Shown: positions 1 to 9,397 of the stretch, one piece after another
Position numbering within the stretch: position 1 is the stretch's first letter
How the letters are laid out: every line of letters starts with the position of its first letter
Source of the DNA: Chthonomonas sp.
GTDB lineage: Bacteria; Armatimonadota; Fimbriimonadia; Fimbriimonadales; Fimbriimonadaceae
Direction of reading: 5' to 3'
Length of the DNA stretch: 64,000 bases
Assembly: GCA_016788115.1 (NCBI GenBank)
Contig: JAEURR010000005.1
Location: forward strand, 466,516 to 530,515
The notes under the pieces: model-generated
Databases searched by the model: none
Told to the model about the DNA's origin: nothing
The model's input: only the letters and a program-made list of their open reading frames with translations
Made by a program: the position numbers and the translations under genes

Positions 1-198
1 CCGCCGTCGATCGAAGAATTGGATCGCCGGATTCGAGGGCGCGGTTCGGATAGCCCCGAGCAGATTGAGCGTCGGCTGGCTGCAGCCCATGCCGAGATTG
101 AGCACGCCCCGCGCTACCAACATCGCGTGGTAAACGACGATCTGGACAGGGTCATCCAAGAGCTTGAGTCGATCGTGAGTCGGGAGTGCGTTGGATAA
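1..198 (+). CDS. gmk: Guanylate kinase, C-terminal fragment
   Basis: The frame open from base 1 encodes about 65 residues of the C-terminal end of guanylate kinase, which phosphorylates GMP to GDP. The PPS..EL..RIRGRG stretch followed by a helix with RRLAAAHAEI and then a VVNDDLD motif is the usual end of the family: lid region, then the last strand contributing to the nucleotide pocket. The start lies outside the window. Its stop overlaps the start of coaBC by 8 nt; gmk next to coaBC is a common bacterial arrangement, often with rpoZ between them, which is absent here. Confidence 0.85.
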   Translation, partial: PPSIEELDRRIRGRGSDSPEQIERRLAAAHAEIEHAPRYQHRVVNDDLDRVIQELESIVSRECVG

Positions 199-1381
199 GC
201 GACGGGTTGTCTTAGGAGTTTCAGGGAGTGTCGCCGCATACCGAGCGGCCGACCTCGCCCGCGAACTCATGCGCGCTGGCTGCCAAGTTCGAGTCTGCTT
301 GACCGATGCCGCGGCAGAATTCGTCCGCCCGGCCCTCTTCGAAGCACTTACGGGTGAGCCCTGTCTCAGCTCCGCATTCGAAGAGCCCGAAGTGGGCAAG
401 ATGGCGCACATCGACTGGGCGCGCTGGGCCGAAGTAGTGGTAGTGGCCCCCGCGACCGCCAACACCCTGAACAAACTTGCGGCGGGGATCGGCGACGACA
501 TGCTCACGACGCTAGCTCTGGCGACGACCGCCCCCGTGGTGCTGGCCCCGGCGATGAACCCGACGATGTGGAAAACCGACAGCGTTCTAGCTTCGATGGC
601 CACGCTGCGGTCACGCGCCGCAACCGTGGTTGAGCCCGACTCCGGTGATGTCGCGTGTGGCGAAAATGGTCAGGGAAAGCTTGCCAGCATCGACCGGATC
701 CTGGCCGCGGTCCTCACGATCTTGAGCACCACGCGCTTGCTCGCGGGCAAGCGGGTCCTCATCACCTCGGGGCCGACGCAAGAGCCCATCGATGCCGCGC
801 GTTACGTCACCAATCGATCAAGTGGCAAGATGGGGGCCGCGCTCGCACGCGCTGCGCTGCTGATGGGGGCTGAGGTCACCGTCGTCACCGGCCCTGCGGC
901 CGCGCCTTTGCCTGGGCAAGCGGCCGTGCACCGGGTGCGCACCGCCCAAGAGATGCTGGCGGCAGCCCAGCCGTTTGCTCCCCAGGCGGACTTGATCCTC
1001 GGTGCGGCTGCGGTCGCCGACTATCGGCCCGCGGCCCCATCTGCTGGCAAGATCCGTCGGAGTGACGCTGAACTACAGCTCTCGCTCGTGCCCAATCCGG
1101 ACATCATCGCTGCGCTGGCAAAGGCGGCGCAGCCCAAGGCGCGCGTCATTGCCTTTGCCGCAGAGCCTACTGGCGATCTCCAGATCGCTCGCGAGAAGCT
1201 CGCGAAGAAAGGCGTCTATGCCATCGTGGCAAACGATATCTCCGGCGCGAACACTGGTTTTGAATCGGACACGAACCAGCTAACACTGATCACCGCAAGT
1301 CAAGAAGAACAAAGCGCAGTCCAGTCGAAGCTGGAATGCGCATTGTGGTTGTTGGAACGCGTCGGCCGCGATCTGGGCTAG
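191..1381 (+). CDS. coaBC: Bifunctional phosphopantothenoylcysteine decarboxylase / phosphopantothenate-cysteine ligase
   Basis: This enzyme carries out two consecutive steps of coenzyme A synthesis: ligation of cysteine to 4'-phosphopantothenate and decarboxylation to phosphopantetheine. The N-terminal CoaC half (about 1-180) has the flavoprotein GSVAAYRAADLARELM start, the HIDWARWA and PATANTLNKLAAGIGDD segments, APAMNPTMW, and the flap ACGENGQGKL with its substrate-binding cysteine. The CoaB half (about 185-396) has LITSGPTQEPIDAARYVTN, AAAVADYRP, GKIRR and ANDIS. The length of 396 is typical. The TTG start overlaps gmk, so translation is probably coupled. The stop shares a CTAG with the convergent gene downstream. 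Confidence 0.95.
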   Translation: MDKRRVVLGVSGSVAAYRAADLARELMRAGCQVRVCLTDAAAEFVRPALFEALTGEPCLSSAFEEPEVGKMAHIDWARWAEVVVVAPATANTLNKLAAGIGDDMLTTLALATTAPVVLAPAMNPTMWKTDSVLASMATLRSRAATVVEPDSGDVACGENGQGKLASIDRILAAVLTILSTTRLLAGKRVLITSGPTQEPIDAARYVTNRSSGKMGAALARAALLMGAEVTVVTGPAAAPLPGQAAVHRVRTAQEMLAAAQPFAPQADLILGAAAVADYRPAAPSAGKIRRSDAELQLSLVPNPDIIAALAKAAQPKARVIAFAAEPTGDLQIAREKLAKKGVYAIVANDISGANTGFESDTNQLTLITASQEEQSAVQSKLECALWLLERVGRDLG

Positions 1382-2406
1382 TGCGCCGTTTTCTTCAGCG
1401 GAAGCACAAAGTCCGCGTATACCGGCAAGTGGTCTGAGGCCAGAGCACGATCTGCGCCCGTGCCTGGCTTGCCGCGCAACGCATCTTCGCCTGAGTAGAT
1501 CACCGCACCAGGATCCTTGACACTGTGGCGCAGCGGCGCAGAGACCACGATATTGTCGAAGAGAGTCTGGGTGACCTTCACATCGTCCGGAAACTTGTAG
1601 TCCTTGCCCTTCAGTCGCTCGTTGTCCGCAAATGCACCTGCGACGACCGGAGCGATTGGTTTGCCCTTGTAAAGGTCGTGGAGGCCTATGGAGACCCCGT
1701 CCGCTTCGTACAAAGGTTGCGTGAGGTTCACCATCGGTGCGGCATTGTAGGTTGCGCTGGCCGCTAGCTTGGTCAGCGTTGTGTCAAGCGGCGAATCGTT
1801 GAAGTCGCCGAGCACGATGACGTTGGGCAAGTTGAGGTTTCGGATCGCCTCGCCCAACTTCTCGGCGGCGGCATGACGCTGCGGGTCGGTCGTCAAACGG
1901 CCGCCTCGACGACTCTTGAAGTGAACGACGAAAACGTCCAGCTGGTCCCTGCTGGGCGTCTCGATCACGGCGTGGAGCACGTCGCGCTTGCCGGGGAACG
2001 CAAAGTCGTCTGCAGGCGAAGGAAACATCATCTTGTACTCTCGCAGCACGTACGGCTTGCGCACAGCAATTCCAAGATTTTGCTTCTCCTCTTTGCTGTT
2101 TAGCAGTCCGATGGACCAATTCTTGTCGAAAATCTTGCTCAGAGCAAAAGTATTCTCGACCTCTTGTACGCCCACGATGTCGGGGTTGACGGACCGAATC
2201 ACCGATCTCAGGTTTTCGTTGCGCGCTTTGGGCTGGAAGGCGTTGAACCACTCGATGTTGTAGGTCATCACCCGCATTCGGGTGAGATCCGGGGATGGTC
2301 CGATGCCACGCGGTGCCTGCGCGAAGAGTCCGTAAGCGGCCAGGGCCGCGCCCGCCGCTGCGGTGATCCAAATTGTCTTTGCCAAGTTCTTACTCCAGTG
2401 TCCCAT
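1378..2406 (-). CDS. Endonuclease/exonuclease/phosphatase family protein, membrane-anchored or secreted
   Basis: The protein has 342 residues with a hydrophobic N-terminal segment (about 10-30, IWITAAAGAALAAYGLFA) that should export or anchor it. The body is a DNase I-like fold: MTYNIEWF, the catalytic-metal glutamate in VGVQEVEN, VVHFKSRRGG, LGDFNDSP and the terminal SDHLPVYADF histidine motif. The family hydrolyses phosphodiesters or phosphomonoesters in nucleic acids, lipids or inositol phosphates; the substrate cannot be told. It starts 3 nt after the typA stop, so the two are probably cotranscribed. It ends by sharing a 4-nt CTAG stop overlap with coaBC. Confidence 0.8.
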   Translation of the reverse strand: MGHWSKNLAKTIWITAAAGAALAAYGLFAQAPRGIGPSPDLTRMRVMTYNIEWFNAFQPKARNENLRSVIRSVNPDIVGVQEVENTFALSKIFDKNWSIGLLNSKEEKQNLGIAVRKPYVLREYKMMFPSPADDFAFPGKRDVLHAVIETPSRDQLDVFVVHFKSRRGGRLTTDPQRHAAAEKLGEAIRNLNLPNVIVLGDFNDSPLDTTLTKLAASATYNAAPMVNLTQPLYEADGVSIGLHDLYKGKPIAPVVAGAFADNERLKGKDYKFPDDVKVTQTLFDNIVVSAPLRHSVKDPGAVIYSGEDALRGKPGTGADRALASDHLPVYADFVLPLKKTAH

Positions 2407-2409
2407 TGT

Positions 2410-4242
2410 TCAGACTGTTGCCTCGCTTCGTCGTTCTGCCACTCGGCGCTCGCTATGGTCCAGAAGCTTCTTGCGAAACCTCAGCATCCGGGGGGTGACT
2501 TCGAGAAGCTCGTCGTCCCGAAGCCAAGCGAGAGCCTGCTCAAGTGAGAATTCTTTGTGCGAATCCAGCACGGTCGTCGCGTCGGCGCTGGCCGAGCGCA
2601 TGTTCGTCGCCGCCTTTTGGAGCGTAATGTTTACGACCATGTCCTCATCGCGAGCATTCGCCCCGATCACCATTCCGCCGTAAACTTCGGTGCCGACCGG
2701 GAAGAACAGCATGCCTCGCTCTTGAACGTTCTCGTAGGCGTACCGGGTGATCTTGCCCGGGTCCTTGGCGATGAGCGAACCCTGGGTGCGGCTCACGACT
2801 TCGCCCTTGTACGGCTGATAGCCATCGAAGAGCGAGGAGATCGTCCCGAGGCCACGCGTGAGTGTGAGATAAATCGTTCGGAAACCAATCAAACCGCGCG
2901 TCGGGATGTTGTACTCCAGCCGAACTGAGTCGTTCTCCTGCAGCATGTCTCGCAGCTCACCCTTACGTCGGGCCAACTCCTCCATCACGCTCCCCATCGA
3001 CTCGCTCGGGAGTTCCAGCGTCACCACCTCGTACGGTTCGGTCCGCTCGCCTTGCTCGTCGCGCCGAATGATGACTTGAGGGCGGGAGATGGCCATTTCG
3101 TATCCCTCGCGGCGCATAGTCTCGATGAGGATCGCGAGCTGAAGTTCTCCGCGTGCATTTACCTTCACGGTGTCCGTCGCGGCGTCGGGATCAATCTTGA
3201 TGGAGACCGAGATGTGCTCTTCCTTCTCCAGTCGCTCGCGAATCTTGTGGATGGTAAGGAACTTACCGCCGTCCTTGCCTGCCAGCGGGGACTGGTTCGC
3301 ATAGAAATTCATGCTGAGCGTGCTCGGCTCGATCTGCACGGCGGGAATCGCGGCGATCGTATCGGGCGCGGCGATCGTATCGAACAAGCCGACGTTGTCG
3401 ATACCAGCCAGCATGACGATCTCTCCCGCGCGGGCCTCGGTAACCTCCTGCAGTTCGATTCCCTCGTAAACCCAGAGCTTGGTCACGTTGAATGCCTGCT
3501 TCTTGTCCTGGTCAGGTTTCAAGTGCTGGAGACGGTCGCCAACCTTGACGCTGCCGCGCAGGATCTTTCCACCGAACATCCGACCAAGGTATTCACTGTA
3601 GTCCAGATTATTGATCTGGAGCATAAACGGCCCATCTAATTCTACAGCAGGAGGTGGCACTGAATTGATTACCGTCTCGAACAACTCGCGCATGTCCGTT
3701 TCGGTGCCATCGGGCTCGCTGCGTGCAAATCCAGCGGCCCCGCTCGTGTAAATGTGGGGGAAGAAAAGGTCTTCCTCGTCCGCTCCGAGGTCGATGAAGA
3801 GATCGATCGTCTTGTCGTACGCCTCGTGCGGACGCGCGCCGGGCCTGTCGATTTTATTGACACAAACGATCGGCTTGAGCTTGTTCGCGAACGCCTTCTT
3901 CAGCACGAATCGTGTCTGCGGCATCGGCCCCTCGAAAGCGTCAACGACGAGCAGAACGCCGTCGACCATGCTCAGCACACGTTCGACTTCGCCACCAAAA
4001 TCCGCGTGACCAGGCGTGTCTACAATATTAACTTTGTAATCCTTGTACCGGACGCTGGCCACCTTAGAAAGGATGGTGATCCCCTTTTCGCGCTCTAGGT
4101 CGCTGTTGTCCATGACCCGATCTTCGATGTTCTGGTTGGAGCGGAAGATGCCAGCCTGGCGGAAAATAGCATCAACGAGCGTCGTCTTTCCGTGGTCGAC
4201 GTGCGCGATGATGCCAATGTTGCGGATCATGGGGTCTGGCAT
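2410..4242 (-). CDS. typA: Ribosome-associated translational GTPase TypA/BipA
   Basis: TypA/BipA is an EF-G-like GTPase that binds 70S ribosomes and helps assembly and translation under stress or low temperature. The 610 residues match family length. The GTPase motifs are AHVDHGKTT (P loop), EKGITI, DTPGH and VNKID in the first 150 residues. Domain II follows, then the EF-G III/V-like domains ([20 protein letters not shown]) and the TypA-specific C-terminal region. A TATCCT box lies 10 nt upstream of the ATG, compatible with a leaderless mRNA. The DUF58 gene lies 38 nt upstream on the same strand. Confidence 0.95.
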   Translation of the reverse strand: MPDPMIRNIGIIAHVDHGKTTLVDAIFRQAGIFRSNQNIEDRVMDNSDLEREKGITILSKVASVRYKDYKVNIVDTPGHADFGGEVERVLSMVDGVLLVVDAFEGPMPQTRFVLKKAFANKLKPIVCVNKIDRPGARPHEAYDKTIDLFIDLGADEEDLFFPHIYTSGAAGFARSEPDGTETDMRELFETVINSVPPPAVELDGPFMLQINNLDYSEYLGRMFGGKILRGSVKVGDRLQHLKPDQDKKQAFNVTKLWVYEGIELQEVTEARAGEIVMLAGIDNVGLFDTIAAPDTIAAIPAVQIEPSTLSMNFYANQSPLAGKDGGKFLTIHKIRERLEKEEHISVSIKIDPDAATDTVKVNARGELQLAILIETMRREGYEMAISRPQVIIRRDEQGERTEPYEVVTLELPSESMGSVMEELARRKGELRDMLQENDSVRLEYNIPTRGLIGFRTIYLTLTRGLGTISSLFDGYQPYKGEVVSRTQGSLIAKDPGKITRYAYENVQERGMLFFPVGTEVYGGMVIGANARDEDMVVNITLQKAATNMRSASADATTVLDSHKEFSLEQALAWLRDDELLEVTPRMLRFRKKLLDHSERRVAERRSEATV

Positions 4243-4252
4243 AAGAGCTCTA

Positions 4253-4258
4253 AGGATA
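4253..4258 (-). promoter_or_regulatory. -10-like box TATCCT 10 nt before typA
   Basis: TANNNT hexamer at leaderless spacing upstream of the typA ATG. No Shine-Dalgarno is visible between it and the start. Confidence 0.4.
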
Positions 4259-4280
4259 CCAGCCGCCGGTAAGCCGACCC

Positions 4281-5588
4281 CTAAAGTCGTGCGGTTTCCT
4301 TAACGAGCAGGTACGTGGAGACCAGTGCTTGGGTCAGATCTTTGGGCTCGCTGTCCACGCTTTTGACCCCCGATCCGGCCAAGACGCTCTCCGCCCGCCG
4401 CCGCTCGGAGCTGTACCATAGTGCGGCACTTCGCAGGAACAGGTCCTTCGGTGACGCCAGCGGCAACTGCTGTAGTTCCTTGATGCGCGGGTCCGAGACA
4501 CGCACCAGCAGCACCAAATGGTGTCGGCACACGGGGGACAGGGCGCGGGTGAGGGTGCGGGCATGGGCCTCGTCTTCACTGTCGGTAAAGACTGCGATGA
4601 GCGAGCGGCGCTTCCACCGTGACCGCAGGTAGTTGAACGCCTCGTCGTAGTTCGCCTCGACGGGCACGGCATCCAGGTCGTGCACTGCGTCCATGATCGC
4701 GCCGTTTTGCTGGCGACCCTTGCCCGGTGGGATGAACTGGTGCACGCGGTCGCTAAACACCATGAGCCCAGTCTGATCTCCTTCGCTCCGGGCAGCATGC
4801 AAGAGCATCAGGCACGCATCTAGACACAGATCCAGCTTGCCGACGCCATCAACCTCGGCGAGCATCGCGCGGCCGATATCGAGGCAGACGATGACGTTTT
4901 GGTTCCGCTCGACCTCGTAGTCCCGAACGACAAGCTTGTTTCGGCGGGCAGAAGACTTCCAGTCGATGCGGCGATAATCGTCGTGGTGGTACTCGCGAAG
5001 CGACTCAAACTCGGTGCCCTGGCCCCGGATTCGCGTCTGGCGAATCCCCATCATGCTGAGCTTGCCGCGCTGCTTCAGCAGATCGTATTCGCGCAACGCT
5101 AGCACGTTTGGGTACACGTGGATGACCCCAGTCCCCGGCAGAGTTCGCTCCACCTCCACTAGACCCAGCGGGGCTAAGAGTCGAAGGGTCACGTCACGGA
5201 ACCGCTCTTCACCCCGAGTATCTGGCGTGAGGTGATACTCCAACGCGTGGCTGCGCCGCGCCGGAATCGCAAGCTTGAACTCGACTTGCGACACCTGCAT
5301 GAACTCCGGCGAACCCTCGCGAACCCGGCCCCGGATCGGCACACCTGCATCGTTAAAGACGGTGAGCGAGATCTTGTTGGGTTGGCGGACGGACAGCGCC
5401 ATATCGTGCGACCGTTCGATCCGCAGGTACTTGGCTCGGGGCACGGCAAGGCCGGTGAGGAACAGCAACACAAATAGGATGAGGTTGTACGGCATCACCA
5501 CCCGCTCCATGCCCGGAACAACCGCGCCGAGCAACGCGAGGCCTATCCCTACCGCAATCAGCGCCCAGAATCGACGCGTGGGAATCAT
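4281..5588 (-). CDS. DUF58 domain protein (vWA-like, membrane-anchored)
   Basis: The 435-residue protein has two hydrophobic segments at the N-terminus (about 8-50), a beta-rich region, and a DUF58 core whose signature is the [19 protein letters not shown] stretch. A vWA-like fold follows ([11 protein letters not shown], then LMVFSDRV and [10 protein letters not shown]). DUF58 proteins are usually encoded with a MoxR AAA+ ATPase and transglutaminase-like proteins and are thought to act as chaperone-type factors at the membrane. No MoxR is present here, but an RDD protein, another frequent companion, is divergent next door. The start has a possible TGGAG Shine-Dalgarno. Confidence 0.8.
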   Translation of the reverse strand: MIPTRRFWALIAVGIGLALLGAVVPGMERVVMPYNLILFVLLFLTGLAVPRAKYLRIERSHDMALSVRQPNKISLTVFNDAGVPIRGRVREGSPEFMQVSQVEFKLAIPARRSHALEYHLTPDTRGEERFRDVTLRLLAPLGLVEVERTLPGTGVIHVYPNVLALREYDLLKQRGKLSMMGIRQTRIRGQGTEFESLREYHHDDYRRIDWKSSARRNKLVVRDYEVERNQNVIVCLDIGRAMLAEVDGVGKLDLCLDACLMLLHAARSEGDQTGLMVFSDRVHQFIPPGKGRQQNGAIMDAVHDLDAVPVEANYDEAFNYLRSRWKRRSLIAVFTDSEDEAHARTLTRALSPVCRHHLVLLVRVSDPRIKELQQLPLASPKDLFLRSAALWYSSERRRAESVLAGSGVKSVDSEPKDLTQALVSTYLLVKETARL

Positions 5589-5607
5589 CCGCCGCGAACT
5601 CCAGAGG

Positions 5608-5613
5608 TAGCAT
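5608..5613 (+). promoter_or_regulatory. -10-like box TAGCAT 7 nt before the RDD gene
   Basis: TANNNT hexamer 7 nt upstream of a GTG start with no Shine-Dalgarno. It fits the leaderless pattern seen across the window. Confidence 0.4.
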
Positions 5614-5620
5614 CGTTTTC

Positions 5621-6355
5621 GTGATTCACGAGGTCGCCGTACTCACTCCCGAGAAGGTGTCGCTATCTTACCGGGTGGCCCGCGCGGGAAGCCGTATTCA
5701 GGCGCATTTGCTGGACCTCCTGATCTTTGGTGCACTTGTTTGGGTCTGTACGTTCGCCTTAGGCGCTCTGGGCATGGAGTTCGTGGTTTCGCTCCTGCAA
5801 AGGTTCGGATTGTTCTTGCCATTCATTTTCTTTATCCTGACCGAGGGGCTCTGGAACGGCAACACGCTCGGGAAGAAGGCGATGAAGATCCGCGTCGTGA
5901 TGACCGATGGAACGCCGCTCACATTCCGCGCGGCGGTCTACCGAAACTTCCTCCGGCCAGCCGACTTCCTGCCCGCGTTCTATACTTTCGGGCTCATCTC
6001 GATGTTTATCAATCCGAGAGGCCAGAGACTTGGCGATATTGCCGCGGATACCATGGTCATCCACACCGGGAACGAAAAGCCGATCTTCGAAGTCTCGCCG
6101 CACAAGATGGGTATCCACCCGCTGGAACAGCACGTGGGCGAGCTCCGCTCGATGAGCTTGGAAGAGTACGTGGCGCTGAAACGACTTGCCGATCGGTTCC
6201 CGCAACTCAGCCCGCAATACCAAGCCAAGCTGCTGGAAACGGTCTGGGAGCCGTTCCGCGTACGCTCGCAGATCTCGCATCTGGACGGAGTGCACGACGT
6301 CTATCTGATTGAGGCTGTGGTCATGAAATTCGGACGTTTACACAAGCTCGTGTGA
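5621..6355 (+). CDS. RDD family membrane protein
   Basis: A protein of 244 residues with an N-terminal RDD domain: the Arg in VARAGSRIQAHLLDLLIF, two membrane segments (about 27-49 and 55-75), and the NGNTLGKKAMKIRVV and RPADFLPAFY stretches, ending in INPRGQRLGDIAADTMVI, which carries the second conserved Asp. The C-terminal 90 residues are soluble and unfamiliar. RDD proteins are proposed transporters or membrane adaptors; the role here is unknown. It is divergent from the DUF58 gene by 32 nt. The GTG start is the only candidate before the RDD domain. Confidence 0.75.
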   Translation: MIHEVAVLTPEKVSLSYRVARAGSRIQAHLLDLLIFGALVWVCTFALGALGMEFVVSLLQRFGLFLPFIFFILTEGLWNGNTLGKKAMKIRVVMTDGTPLTFRAAVYRNFLRPADFLPAFYTFGLISMFINPRGQRLGDIAADTMVIHTGNEKPIFEVSPHKMGIHPLEQHVGELRSMSLEEYVALKRLADRFPQLSPQYQAKLLETVWEPFRVRSQISHLDGVHDVYLIEAVVMKFGRLHKLV

Positions 6356-6439
6356 CAATCGGTGGAAAACTGATGGATCGAGTTTGGGGGGGTCTCGACA
6401 TGGGAAAACCCACGGATTGAAACCTATACATAGAGCGAT

Positions 6440-6448
6440 TTACCCACA
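6440..6448 (+). promoter_or_regulatory. DnaA box-like site (one mismatch)
   Basis: TTACCCACA differs from TTATCCACA at one base. A second degenerate box, TTTTCCACG, starts 4 nt further on. Confidence 0.5.
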
Positions 6449-6540
6449 CGGTTTTCCACGGTGCGCCGATAGGCGTTCTATTACAGGCTTAGGTTCCTTC
6501 AGGTCAGTTTCGAGCGGCAGACCTACAATTACACCGAGAG

Positions 6541-6549
6541 TTATCCACA
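6541..6549 (+). promoter_or_regulatory. Perfect DnaA box
   Basis: TTATCCACA exactly matches the consensus DnaA box. It lies immediately left of the AT-rich segment that precedes recF. Confidence 0.65.
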
Positions 6550-6611
6550 TTCTCGAATCCCATAATAGTAATCATAATCTCTTTCTCTAAACACCTCTTC
6601 TTAGAATATTC

Positions 6612-7697
6612 ATGCTGAAGACCCTGGCGATCCGCGACTTCCGGAACTACGAAGAGGCCCACATTGAGCTGAGTGCGGGGCTCAACCTCGTCTACGGTCA
6701 GAACGCCCAAGGGAAAACCAACCTCCTGGAGGCCATCGCGCTCATCTCGACGGCGCAGCTGCTACGAGGCCACCGGGACGCCGAAGCCATTCGCCATGGG
6801 TGCGAAGAGGCGAGGATCCGAGGCGAGCTGGTGGAGCACTCGACCACCGTAGAGGTTCAACTCAGGCGAGGCGTTCGCAAGCGAGCTCTTTTGAACGACA
6901 TGGGTTTGAGCCGCGCGGCGGACTTGCTCGGACGGCTACCGACCGTGACATTCACGACTCGAGACCTGGAGGTCCTCCGCGGAGAACCGTCAGAAAGGCG
7001 TCTGTTCGTCGATTTGGCGCTCTCCCAGCTCTCGGCGGGGTATCTCAGGCATTTGGCTCACTATCGCCGGGCAGTGGACCAGAGAAACGCTTTGCTGAAG
7101 ATGGCACAAGAGCAGACGGTGGAGTCCGAGTCGTTTGAGGTCTGGGAGGCAGAACTGTGCGAGCACGGTGCCGCATTGCGAGAGCTGCGCCACGACTACG
7201 TACGTCGGCTCGCAGGCGAAGCAACCGGCTTCCATCGCCAATTGGCGAATGGCGAAATCCTCGGGGTGGTCTACATGCCGAAAGACCCTGGGGCGACGCC
7301 CGATGAGCTCAGTGCTGCTTACCGGCACCATCGGAGCGTGGAGATCCACCGAGGGGCGACTCAGATCGGACCCCATCGGGATGATATCTACTTTACGATC
7401 AATGAGTTAGAGATCAAGTTGTACGGATCACAGGGTCAGCAGCGGAGCGCAATGATCGCTTTGAAGATGGCGGGGCTGGCGGTTGCAAGACAGATCTTGC
7501 GCGCGTCACCGATCCTTTTGCTCGATGACATATTCTCGGATTTGGATAAACACCGCCGGTCGAACTTGATTCAATTGGGACTCGAACATGGCGGCCAAGT
7601 CTGCATTACTTGTACGGAACCAGAGCAGGCGGGCGAAGATTTGATGAAGCAAGCCCGGCATTTTGAGGTACGACAAGGTGTGGTGTCACAGCGATGA
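6612..7697 (+). CDS. recF: DNA replication and repair protein RecF
   Basis: RecF is an SMC-like ATPase that loads RecA at gaps and helps restart forks. The sequence shows the N-terminal LRDFRNYEEA start, Walker A GQNAQGKTN at about 30-38, the ABC-type signature region around GSQGQQRS (about 275), and Walker B LLLDDIFSDLDKHRR (about 305-320). The 361 residues are normal. The ATG lies 4 nt after a TAGAAT -10-like box and has no Shine-Dalgarno, so the message may be leaderless. Its stop overlaps the next gene by 4 nt. Confidence 0.95.
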   Translation: MLKTLAIRDFRNYEEAHIELSAGLNLVYGQNAQGKTNLLEAIALISTAQLLRGHRDAEAIRHGCEEARIRGELVEHSTTVEVQLRRGVRKRALLNDMGLSRAADLLGRLPTVTFTTRDLEVLRGEPSERRLFVDLALSQLSAGYLRHLAHYRRAVDQRNALLKMAQEQTVESESFEVWEAELCEHGAALRELRHDYVRRLAGEATGFHRQLANGEILGVVYMPKDPGATPDELSAAYRHHRSVEIHRGATQIGPHRDDIYFTINELEIKLYGSQGQQRSAMIALKMAGLAVARQILRASPILLLDDIFSDLDKHRRSNLIQLGLEHGGQVCITCTEPEQAGEDLMKQARHFEVRQGVVSQR

Positions 7698-8020
7698 GAC
7701 GGCTTTCCGATCTGCTCGCACTTTCGGTCGATCGGCCCGAGGTGCTAAGGGCGAGCCGCGCGCAACCCATTGTGCGGCGATGGAAGGAGTTTGCCGGACC
7801 CGTCTTGGGCGAGCGTTGCGTCCCAGATCGGTACGACCATGGGACACTTTGGATTGCGGCCAAAGGAAACGCTTGGGAGCAGGAGTTGCGATTTCAGAAG
7901 GACCGCATCCTGGCGATGATGAACGAGGCAGCGGGCGAGGAACTGTTCACGCAGATGCGGATTGGCACCCGCCCCCCGCGCCGAGACTGGGAAGCGGCGC
8001 CGGACCCCCTGAAGGATTAG
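7694..8020 (+). CDS. DUF721 / DciA-like replication protein
   Basis: A 108-residue protein with the DUF721 pattern: an N-terminal helix followed by VRRWKEFAGPVLGERCVPDRYDHGTLWIAAKGNAWEQEL (about 28-66), where the WxxxAG and the strand ending in WAxEL are diagnostic. Family members called DciA are ancestral loaders of the replicative helicase DnaB in bacteria lacking DnaC or DnaI. The position just after recF, next to a putative oriC, matches the frequent recF-DUF721-gyrB arrangement, but gyrB is replaced by comEC here. Coupled to recF by a 4-nt overlap. Confidence 0.8.
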   Translation: MRRLSDLLALSVDRPEVLRASRAQPIVRRWKEFAGPVLGERCVPDRYDHGTLWIAAKGNAWEQELRFQKDRILAMMNEAAGEELFTQMRIGTRPPRRDWEAAPDPLKD

Positions 8021-8026
8021 CAACCG

Positions 8027-9397
8027 ATGGCCGATCCCTGGAAATCCCGACCGCTCCTCATGGTTGCCGTCGGGTTGGGAGCGGGAATGTCCGCGCCGTT
8101 TTTTGCCTACGCCCCCCTCTTGCTACTGTTACCTTTATTGATGAGCAGACGCTGGGCTACAGTCGCAATGCTCGTTCCTTCGTATCTTGTAGGCGCATTC
8201 CTTGCTCCGGGGCCGGCCGTGAAACCTGTCCATGAGGAGCGATACGCGCGCAAGACGGTCGACATCGTCTCGCTTCCGCAAACAACAACGGACGGCTACT
8301 CGTTCATTGGTAGCAGCGGTGCGGAGCGGTTCCTCGTCACAACACGGCAACGATGGGACGTCTCGTGGGGTGACCGAGTCGAACTGAGCGGGTGGATCGC
8401 GCCACTTGGGGAGGCCGCGGAGCGGCGGATGACTCAACAGGGCATCAGTGCGCAGCTCAAAACGAGCATGGAGCCCGAGGTCGCGGAACGGGGAGCGTAC
8501 ATCTGGCGGCTTGGGCTGGCCGTCCGGTCGAACTTCTTGGCCTACTCCGATCGGCTGTTGAACTCGGAGCGGTCGGCACTGCTCGACGCAATGTGCTTCA
8601 ACCACCGAGGAGACCTCGACCTCGACACCAGCCAAGCGTTCCAGCGATCAGGCTTGGCGCACCTGATGGCTGCATCGGGATCGAACATCCTTTTGATTTC
8701 CGCGGCACTTTTCTGGGCTGGAAAGTGGCTTCCGTTGCCAAGATGGACGGTCCTTTGTCTCATCTCTGCGCTTTTATTGCTCTACGTGGCCGCAGCAGGA
8801 ATGACTGCATCGGTCATACGAGCATATGGAATGGCGGTGCTCTACTTCCTGGCGTACGGTTTCCGTCGCGAATACGATAGCCTCAGCGCGCTGTCGCTGG
8901 TGTTCATTGTCAACGTCTTGCTTGCACCGATGACGCTCTTCGACGTAGGGTTTCAGATCTCGTACGCCTGCCTCTTCGGGCTGTCGCTATACCCGTTCGA
9001 CTGGCAATCGGCGAGCCGTTGGACCTTTGGGCAGCGGGTCCAAGCCGGTGTTTTCCTCGCCCTCAGTGGATGGATCTTCTCGTCGCCGCTAGCCGCCTAC
9101 CATTTCCATGCCGTGCCCTTGGCTGGAGGAGTGGCAACGCTGCTCGCCGAGATTCCGTATTCGCTGCTCGTGTGGGTCGGCATGGGGGGCTGGGTGGTCT
9201 CCAGCGTGGCGTTCGGGTTCCTCAATCCGGTGATCGCGCCGATCGTTGGGATCGCGCTCGACTTCGTGGCCGGATTGGCTCGTGTGGCGGCAAGCCCGTC
9301 TGTGTGGACTTCGGTGGCTCCTTTCTCAGTCTGGTGGTTGGTGGTGATCTATGGCATGGCGCTTATCCTTTGGCGGCCCCATTGGCGACCGGCTTAG
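8027..9397 (+). CDS. comEC: ComEC/Rec2 competence protein, membrane channel part
   Basis: This 456-residue protein corresponds to the N-terminal OB-like domain (DUF4131; WGDRVELSGWI) and the Competence membrane domain of ComEC, the channel through which single-stranded DNA enters during transformation. HLMAASGSNILLISAALFW (about 205-225) is the typical start of the Competence domain, followed by about eight hydrophobic segments. It stops at 9397 without the metallo-beta-lactamase domain. That domain is encoded in a +1-shifted frame starting at 9351, 47 nt before this stop, so ComEC is in two pieces, or joined by frameshifting, or the sequence has an indel. Confidence 0.85.
   Translation: MADPWKSRPLLMVAVGLGAGMSAPFFAYAPLLLLLPLLMSRRWATVAMLVPSYLVGAFLAPGPAVKPVHEERYARKTVDIVSLPQTTTDGYSFIGSSGAERFLVTTRQRWDVSWGDRVELSGWIAPLGEAAERRMTQQGISAQLKTSMEPEVAERGAYIWRLGLAVRSNFLAYSDRLLNSERSALLDAMCFNHRGDLDLDTSQAFQRSGLAHLMAASGSNILLISAALFWAGKWLPLPRWTVLCLISALLLLYVAAAGMTASVIRAYGMAVLYFLAYGFRREYDSLSALSLVFIVNVLLAPMTLFDVGFQISYACLFGLSLYPFDWQSASRWTFGQRVQAGVFLALSGWIFSSPLAAYHFHAVPLAGGVATLLAEIPYSLLVWVGMGGWVVSSVAFGFLNPVIAPIVGIALDFVAGLARVAASPSVWTSVAPFSVWWLVVIYGMALILWRPHWRPA

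Larger units (their letters stand above)
6356..6611. other. oriC: Candidate chromosomal replication origin (oriC)
   Basis: A 256-nt gene-free segment directly before recF. It holds one perfect DnaA box TTATCCACA (6541-6549), a one-mismatch box TTACCCACA (6440-6448) and two weaker TTTTCCAC boxes (6452-6460 on +, 6361-6369 on -). These are followed by an AT-rich stretch from about 6558 to 6611 that could act as the unwinding element. recF and a DciA-like gene, typical oriC neighbours, follow immediately, and a parS-like site is 6.3 kb away. dnaA and dnaN are not in the window, so the call rests on boxes and context. Confidence 0.6.
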
